Assembly (NCBI GenBank): GCA_005778315.1
Contig: SXOW01000323.1
Span: forward strand, 1-19,354
DNA length: 19,354 bases
Source: Acidobacteriota bacterium
GTDB taxonomy: Bacteria; Acidobacteriota; Vicinamibacteria; Vicinamibacterales; UBA8438
Direction: 5' to 3'
Both the position numbers and the translations under genes were made by a program. Of this stretch, positions 14,235 through 19,354 are shown piece by piece. Position 1 is the stretch's first letter; each line of letters starts with the position of its first letter. Under the pieces are notes generated by a model, which did no database searches, was not told the DNA's origin, and saw only the letters and a program-made list of their open reading frames with translations.

Positions 14235-15579
14235 CTGCCAGGGGCGCCAATTCCACGAGGCGTCCGGTGCTGTCACCTAAGCCGCCGTCAAGTCGAACAC
14301 CCGCCTTGTCCAGCTGACTCACGAGCAAGTTCGTCATTGGGGTATCCCGCGGGTACTGGAGGTGGCGTCCTCCCTTGATCTGCCCCGCGCCCCCCCCGAC
14401 CAGCAACAAGGGCAGGTCGAAATGCGAATGCTTGTTGCTGTCACTCAGTGACGCGCCAAACAGGAGCAGCGAATGGTCAAGCAGCGATCCATCCCCGTCC
14501 GGTGTCGTGGCCAGCCGATCGAGGAAGTGTCGAAAGAGGGACACGTGGAACGTGTTGATCTTGGCCAGCTGCGCAAGTTTGGTGGGGTCGTCGCGATGAT
14601 GGGACAACCCATGGTGTGAGTCGGGAATGCCAAGCTCCGGATAGGCGCGCCCATTCAGCTCGCGCCCCAGCATGAACGTACACACCCGTGTCATGTCGAC
14701 CTCATACGCCAAGGTCCACAGTTCAAACATCAATTCGACGTGCTCCTGGTACGACTCTGGAATGCCCACCGGACGTTCCAGCTCAGGCAACGCCGTGTCG
14801 TTCTGTTCCGAGAGCTGAATCCGGCGCTCAGTCGCCCGCACCGCATCAAGATACTGGACGACACGCGCCCGGTCGCTCGACCCGACGTCGCGTTGCAGCC
14901 GGGCCAGATCGGACGTGATCGCATCGAGAATGCTACGGTCCTTGCGAAACTCTGATTGGCGGTGGGTCGCAGATCCACCTTCGCCAAAAAGCTGCTCGAA
15001 CACGACCCGTGGATTGTTCTGCATCGGCAGTGGCGTGGTGGCATCCCGCCAGGCGATGGTGTTCATGTAGATGCAGCTGTAGCCGTTATCGCAGCTCCCG
15101 ACAAGAAAATCCTGATCGATAGCCAGTTCCAGCGATCGCAGCGGTGTCGTTCGACCCAGCTGGTCTGCCGCGATCTGATCCGCGGTCTTTCCGGCCTGAA
15201 CGTCCGCACCTTCCGTTTCACGAGGGTGCACGCCGTTTAGCCAGGTCGCGGTGGCGCGGGTGTGTTCGCCGTTCCCATCACCGAGTGCCTCCGCCTGGCC
15301 TTGGGCCAACCCGCTGACTACGACGGTCTGGTCACGATACGGGGCAAGCGGGCTCAATATCGGTGACAGCTCCAGCGATGGCACGGCCGCGGGTGTCCAC
15401 GCGTTCATCGCCATCCCGTTCGGGCTGTAGACCCACCCTAACCGCCGGACCGGCTCAGCCGCCCGACCAGAAATCCCGGACAACGCCGGTACCATCGCGT
15501 CGAGCATCGGCAGCGCCAGCGCCGTGCCCATCCCACGCAACACGGTCCGACGGTCGAGCGTTCTCTTCGAAACAATCAT
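14227..15579 (-). CDS. DUF1552 family protein, Tat-exported
   Basis: 450 residues. The leader has a twin-arginine motif and hydrophobic stretch (DRRTVLRGMGTALALPMLDAM), so it is likely exported folded with a cofactor or metal. The rest is full-length DUF1552: 'RLGWVYSPNGMAMNAWTP' near the start, 'GDGNGEHTRATATWLNG' (100-116), 'SYQEHVELMFELWTLAYEVDMTRV' in the middle, 'GIPDSHHGLSHHRDDPTKLAQL' and 'LLFGASLSDSNKHSHFDLPLLLVGG' near the end. Many conserved His and Asp suggest a metal site, and the pattern is like DUF1501/sulfatase-type folds, but no reaction is established. The start ATG overlaps the DUF1592 stop in ATGA, the standard arrangement for this pair. It also overlaps the ankyrin start. 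Function unknown; the tight pairing says it works with the DUF1592 protein. Confidence 0.9.
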   Translation of the reverse strand: MIVSKRTLDRRTVLRGMGTALALPMLDAMVPALSGISGRAAEPVRRLGWVYSPNGMAMNAWTPAAVPSLELSPILSPLAPYRDQTVVVSGLAQGQAEALGDGNGEHTRATATWLNGVHPRETEGADVQAGKTADQIAADQLGRTTPLRSLELAIDQDFLVGSCDNGYSCIYMNTIAWRDATTPLPMQNNPRVVFEQLFGEGGSATHRQSEFRKDRSILDAITSDLARLQRDVGSSDRARVVQYLDAVRATERRIQLSEQNDTALPELERPVGIPESYQEHVELMFELWTLAYEVDMTRVCTFMLGRELNGRAYPELGIPDSHHGLSHHRDDPTKLAQLAKINTFHVSLFRHFLDRLATTPDGDGSLLDHSLLLFGASLSDSNKHSHFDLPLLLVGGGAGQIKGGRHLQYPRDTPMTNLLVSQLDKAGVRLDGGLGDSTGRLVELAPLADV

Positions 15580-18059
15580 GACGCCGTCCTCCTCATGCGG
15601 AACGGTGGACTCTTGACGATGCCGATAACTATCGCTGAAAAGCGGTAGTCCTGGGTAGCCGCACCGCGCAGAATGCTCCGGACGGTGGGCGCGTCGTAGT
15701 GCTCCAGTCCGCGGCCCAGCGCATAGGTCATGAGTTTCTCGGTCAGCGTCCCGACAAACCGGTCCGGATGCGACACCAACGCCTCCCGTAGACCAGACAC
15801 GCCGTCGAACCGTGTCCCATCCGGGAACTCGCCCGTGGCATCAATGGGCGTGTTGGCCTCCGTGTGCGTGCGAAAACGCCCAACCGCGTCGAACTGCTCG
15901 AGCGCGAAACCCGGGGGATCCATCAGTCGGTGACAACTCGCGCACGCCGGATTCGCCCGGTGGCGCTCCGTCGCCTCCCGCATCGACAGCACCGCGCCGT
16001 CGTCGGTCGTTTCCTTCAGGGACGGCACATCCGGCGGTGGCGATGCCGGGGGGGTCCCCAGGAGGTTCTCAAGCACCCATTTTCCGCGCAAGACCGGCGA
16101 GGTCCGGTTTGGATACGCCGTCACCGCCAGCACACTGGCGTGCCCCAGCAGACCACGCCGCGCAGCCGGCAGTCCAGCGAGCGACACGCGCCGAAAATGG
16201 CTCCCATAGATGTGTGGCAGATCGTAGTGTCGCGCCAAGGTCTCGTTGACGAAGGTATAGTCCGCCGTCAACAGCTCCAGCACGCTGCGGTCGCCACGAA
16301 AAATGCTGTCGACGAACAGCTCCGTCTCGCGTCGCATCGCCTGCCGCAGCGCCTCACCAACGTGCGGAAACAGGTCTTCATCCGGATAGACGGCCGGCAC
16401 ATTCCGCACGTAGAGCCACTGGCTCGCGAAATTCGTGACCAAGGCCCCTGCACGGTCATCATCGAGCATGCGCACGGTCTGTCGCTCGAGCTCCGCCGGG
16501 TCGCTCAGGCGACCGGCAGCGGCGACCGCAATGAGCTCGTCGTCTGGCAGACTCGACCACAAGAAGAACGAGAGTCGTGCAGCCAGCTCCAGATCCGTGA
16601 TGGCGTAGTTCGTACCAGCCGCCACGCCGCCCGGGTCTCGCTCGACGCGAAGTACGAACTCCGGGCTGGCCAGCAGCCAGCGCAGCGCCAGCTCAATGCC
16701 GGCGTCGAATCCGCCAGTGTCGTGGCCGTCTTCAAAAAACCTGAGCAGCACGTCTAGATCGTCTGGCGTGACAGGACGCCGATAGGCGCGACGAGCCAGC
16801 GTGGCCAGGATGTCTCGGGCGCACGCGGTCTGCTCGGCGGCCGAATCAGTCTCCGAGGGCTCGCACACATAGATTCGCTGCCGGCTTGGCGTCGGCATGG
16901 CCGGCGGGGCATCGGACGCATCGTACGGGCCGGTGACGGTGACCTCGCCGAGGTAGGGCTGATGCCGCGAATCGGTGCCGGTGTACGGCCGAAGATACGG
17001 TTCGCGCACTGTTTCCGGATACGCCCATGTCCTCCGGGCAAACGTGACCTGGATCCTCCGGGGACCGGCCGCCACCGGCAGACGAATCTCCCAGTCGTGA
17101 TCGATCGCACGCTGCTTGGCTTGCCAGACGCCATACGCCTCACTGCCCCGAGGCGCCGAGGGAGGGGGCTCGCCTACGACATAGGACTGGACGAGTGCAT
17201 CGTCGAGACGAACTTCGAGCGTATGCGGGACGTCAAAGATGGCAAGCGCTCCCGCCGCGTTCCGCGCCAGCGCCACGCGCACGACGTAGTCCCCGTCCTG
17301 GGGAAAGTGATGGCGAAAGGTGGCCCCACCCCGCGTGCCGAACGGCATCCCCTCGACCCAGTCATCTTGCGACAGGTCGTTGACGACGCGGAAGGTTTCG
17401 GTCGTGGCCGACGGTGCTGGTCTGCCGACCGCCAGGCGGCTGATTTTCCGCGCCGCCCCCAGGTAGCGTTCGAGAAGCGTCGGGGAAACGCCCAACACGC
17501 CAGCGATATTGTCGAATCCGTAGCTCCCGCCGTCGGCCGGCAGCAACTCGGTCACGTCAACCTCCAGATCCAACAGGTCGCGCACCGCATTGTGATACTC
17601 GGTCCGATTGAGCCGATGAAACGCCTCCGTCCGTCCGGGATTCGGATCGGCGGCCGCCAGCTGGTCGAGTTCGCGTTCCAGCCACCCGACGAAGCGTTCA
17701 TAGGTCGCAGGGTCAGGCCGCGGCCGCGGTAGTGGAGGCATCGCGCCCGCACGCAGCTTGCGCACGACACCCTCCCACACCTCGGGGGCCTCACCCACCT
17801 GGGTCACGTCGAAGGTGTCCAGTGTCAGATCCGCCGTCCGCAACCGATCGTTGTGACACGCCACGCAGTACTGGTCGAGCAAGGACCGTTGCCAGCCGTT
17901 GGCATCTGGCGCCTGAGACGCGGAGGCCGAGGGGCCTGGCGCCGCCCCGCCGTCGGTCGGCAAGATGAGCGCACCCAGGGTGAGGCCCACCAGGCAGCCG
18001 AGGCTGACTCGTGCGCGCCGCCGCGTCACCAACCTCAAGCCGGGCATCAAGCTGGGCAT
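15576..18059 (-). CDS. DUF1587/DUF1595/DUF1592/DUF1588/DUF1585 protein with two CxxCH motifs
   Basis: 827 residues from the ATG at 18059 (a second in-frame ATG at 18047 is equally possible; neither has a ribosome-binding site). The frame is open 426 nt farther upstream, but that part lies across the esterase gene in another frame and is not protein-like. After a leader (RRRARVSLGCLVGLTLGALILP) comes a cytochrome-like segment with CVACH (65-69), DUF1587 (about 148-212, 'RLNRTEYHNAVRDLLDL'), a beta-rich region (222-380), DUF1595 (about 410-470), DUF1592 (about 480-610, 'LSFFLWSSLPDDEL'), DUF1588 (about 630-730, with CASCH at 706-710) and DUF1585 (about 745-820). This is the full set known from Planctomycetes, Verrucomicrobia and Acidobacteria. 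CxxCH motifs suggest covalent haem in the periplasm; the reaction is unknown. It follows the esterase by 23 nt and overlaps DUF1552 by 4 nt. Confidence 0.9.
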   Translation of the reverse strand: MPSLMPGLRLVTRRRARVSLGCLVGLTLGALILPTDGGAAPGPSASASQAPDANGWQRSLLDQYCVACHNDRLRTADLTLDTFDVTQVGEAPEVWEGVVRKLRAGAMPPLPRPRPDPATYERFVGWLERELDQLAAADPNPGRTEAFHRLNRTEYHNAVRDLLDLEVDVTELLPADGGSYGFDNIAGVLGVSPTLLERYLGAARKISRLAVGRPAPSATTETFRVVNDLSQDDWVEGMPFGTRGGATFRHHFPQDGDYVVRVALARNAAGALAIFDVPHTLEVRLDDALVQSYVVGEPPPSAPRGSEAYGVWQAKQRAIDHDWEIRLPVAAGPRRIQVTFARRTWAYPETVREPYLRPYTGTDSRHQPYLGEVTVTGPYDASDAPPAMPTPSRQRIYVCEPSETDSAAEQTACARDILATLARRAYRRPVTPDDLDVLLRFFEDGHDTGGFDAGIELALRWLLASPEFVLRVERDPGGVAAGTNYAITDLELAARLSFFLWSSLPDDELIAVAAAGRLSDPAELERQTVRMLDDDRAGALVTNFASQWLYVRNVPAVYPDEDLFPHVGEALRQAMRRETELFVDSIFRGDRSVLELLTADYTFVNETLARHYDLPHIYGSHFRRVSLAGLPAARRGLLGHASVLAVTAYPNRTSPVLRGKWVLENLLGTPPASPPPDVPSLKETTDDGAVLSMREATERHRANPACASCHRLMDPPGFALEQFDAVGRFRTHTEANTPIDATGEFPDGTRFDGVSGLREALVSHPDRFVGTLTEKLMTYALGRGLEHYDAPTVRSILRGAATQDYRFSAIVIGIVKSPPFRMRRTAS
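18036..18059 (-). repeat. Imperfect 12-bp tandem repeat duplicating the DUF1592 start
   Basis: On the minus strand ATGCCCAGCTTG (18059-18048) is followed by ATGCCCGGCTTG (18047-18036), one mismatch. It encodes MPSLMPGL and gives two possible start codons in the same frame. Confidence 0.8.
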
Positions 18060-18063
18060 CAGA

Positions 18064-18089
18064 CAAGCGCTACGGGCAAGCGCTACGGG
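18064..18089. repeat. Exact 13-bp tandem repeat over the esterase stop codon
   Basis: CAAGCGCTACGGG is repeated head to tail (18064-18076, 18077-18089). The unit at 18077-18089 holds the esterase TAG stop (18085-18083). The other copy lies in the 23-nt gap before the DUF1592 start, so the duplication lengthened the junction between the two genes. Confidence 0.85.
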
Positions 18090-19354
18090 CGCGCAGACCG
18101 GTCCTCGTCGGTGGCCGTGGGGTCGTTGAACAGTCGGTCGAAGAGGTCCAACCCATCGGATCGCGGCCAACCGGCGGTGGACAGCTCGCCGTCCAGCACC
18201 AGCAACATCTCGTCGTCGCTGTAGGTGGGCCAGACGGGTCGCCCGTCTCCATTCGGGTCGCCGGTTCCCGCAAACTGCGTCCAGTACTGCATCATCGTGT
18301 GCGACAGGCGGCGGTCGGCCAGTTCCAGCGTCGAGAGTCTGCCTTGCAACGCGGCGAACTGGAGGTTGCCAAACATGTAGGGCAGCTCCGCGGTGTGTGT
18401 CGCCCCCAAACCAGTCCAGGCGTGGTGAGGCGACGTCCGCGCGAAGAGATACACATAGGTGCGGGGGTTCGTCGCCGACACCCACCGCGCCTGTTGGCGC
18501 GCGAGCTGTGTCACGCCCTCGTCGGTGCCCACCCGGTTGAGCGCATCATAGACCTCGTCGTCTTCGCGCGCCACATAGCGCTGCAGGACCTCGCTCGCGC
18601 GGTCACCAACCAGGCCGGTAACATAAGCTTCGTATTCGGCGACGGTTCGGATGGGTGTGCGTCGGGCGAGGATGCCAAAGGTGCCCTCGTCCGCATTGGC
18701 GCCGATGATCATGGGGACGTCCCGCTGACGGCCCTCGGCATACACCGTCCTGTGATCTTCGGGAATCAGCCATCCATCCACGATCGGACCCGAATCGAAC
18801 GCCGCCACCTGCACCAGTTCTTCGAAGGTACGCGCTCGCAGACACCCAACCGGATCTGGACGCTCGTCGCACCCGACCGCCTCCGCCAGTCGTTCCCCGC
18901 GCTGCTCACCTGTGCCGAGCGAGGTGCTCACGCCGCCCACCGACCCACTCTGCGCGATAGCACGGTGAAACGACCCGTCGGCCAACGGCGACACCATGAG
19001 CAACGACACGGACCTGGCGCCTGCCGACGCGCCGACGATGGTGACGCGCCCGGGATCGCCGCCAAACTGGGCGATGTTGCGTTGGAGCCACTGCAACGCG
19101 GCCACCTGATCCATCAGCCCGTAGTTGCCGGACGCACGATGCTGAGACTCCGCGGTGAGCCCGGGGTGAGCCAGGAACCCCAGGACATCGAGGCGATAGT
19201 TGAAGGTCACGACGACCACCCCGTGCTTCGCCAGCTCGGTTCCGTCGTACAGCGCCTCCGACCCGGAGCCGGTGGCAAAGCCACCACCGTGTATGAACAC
19301 CATGACCGGGCGTGGATCACCCGTCACCCCAGGAGTCCATACGTTGAGGTAGAG
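18083..19354 (-). CDS. Type B carboxylesterase, N-terminus outside window
   Basis: 423 visible residues; the frame is open to the right edge. The first residues LYLNVWTP are part of the 'EDCLYLNVW' signature found roughly 100 residues into full-length family members, so about a fifth of the gene is missing. It is an alpha/beta hydrolase: oxyanion hole HGGG (22-25), nucleophile elbow GASAG with S110 (the family norm is GESAG), acid E223 in ADEGTF, and His320 in GATHTAELPYMFG. Following conserved segments: 'SPLADGSFHRAIAQSG' and 'WTQFAGTGDPNGDGRPVWP'. The family hydrolyses carboxylic esters, from lipids to aromatic esters; the substrate is not predictable. The signal peptide, if any, lies outside the window. 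It is upstream in the same operon as DUF1592, DUF1552 and ankyrin, 23 nt before the first. Confidence 0.9.
   Translation of the reverse strand, partial: LYLNVWTPGVTGDPRPVMVFIHGGGFATGSGSEALYDGTELAKHGVVVVTFNYRLDVLGFLAHPGLTAESQHRASGNYGLMDQVAALQWLQRNIAQFGGDPGRVTIVGASAGARSVSLLMVSPLADGSFHRAIAQSGSVGGVSTSLGTGEQRGERLAEAVGCDERPDPVGCLRARTFEELVQVAAFDSGPIVDGWLIPEDHRTVYAEGRQRDVPMIIGANADEGTFGILARRTPIRTVAEYEAYVTGLVGDRASEVLQRYVAREDDEVYDALNRVGTDEGVTQLARQQARWVSATNPRTYVYLFARTSPHHAWTGLGATHTAELPYMFGNLQFAALQGRLSTLELADRRLSHTMMQYWTQFAGTGDPNGDGRPVWPTYSDDEMLLVLDGELSTAGWPRSDGLDLFDRLFNDPTATDEDRSARP

Noticed and set aside
18060..18485. 142-codon N-terminal extension of the DUF1592 frame
   Set aside because: It lies entirely over the esterase 3' end in another frame and is Arg/Ala-rich. 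A signal peptide appears only after the ATGs at 18059/18047.

Overview
The window is GC-rich and gene-dense, and almost every protein is exported. It looks like Acidobacteriota, most likely the Vicinamibacteria. The grounds are the DUF1592/DUF1552 pair, an 'Acidobacterial VWFA' protein, PQQ-type beta-propellers, a cytochrome fused to a copper monooxygenase, and a four-cysteine lipoprotein of a kind I associate with that group. This placement is inference from gene content; there is no rRNA or other marker gene.

Layout, left to right. (1) 1-1869: a PAS/coiled-coil signalling protein runs off the left edge on the minus strand. It is divergent from a PilZ (c-di-GMP-binding type) protein that has a good sigma-54-like promoter and a dyad about 150 bp upstream. 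(2) 1992-4266: a Tat-exported PhoD-like phosphatase (minus), divergent from a small secreted protein (plus). (3) 4283-8568: a minus-strand pair, cytochrome c/copper monooxygenase then a secreted beta-sandwich protein, divergent from a PQQ-dependent dehydrogenase. Their 182-bp shared control region holds a perfect 10-bp inverted repeat. (4) 8629-11298: minus-strand lipoprotein, VWFA protein and fumarylacetoacetate-hydrolase-family enzyme. (5) 11414-12772: a secreted PQQ-like beta-propeller (plus). (6) 12819-19354: a compact minus-strand operon of type-B carboxylesterase (5' end outside the window), DUF1587/1595/1592/1588/1585 dihaem-type protein, DUF1552 protein and secreted ankyrin protein. 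Junctions are 23 nt, a 4-nt ATGA overlap and an 8-nt overlap.

Taken together, this is an envelope/periplasmic locus for oxidative and hydrolytic work on unknown organic substrates: copper oxygenase, quinoprotein dehydrogenase, c-type haems, esterase and phosphatase, with a cytosolic FAH hydrolase that could act on ring-cleavage or keto-acid products. The link between operons is inferred. The physical coupling inside the two minus-strand operons is seen directly.

The two best candidates for undescribed systems are the cytochrome-copper monooxygenase/partner pair facing a quinoprotein across a palindromic control region, and the esterase-DUF1592-DUF1552-ankyrin operon. No tRNA, rRNA, CRISPR array, IS element or phage gene was seen.
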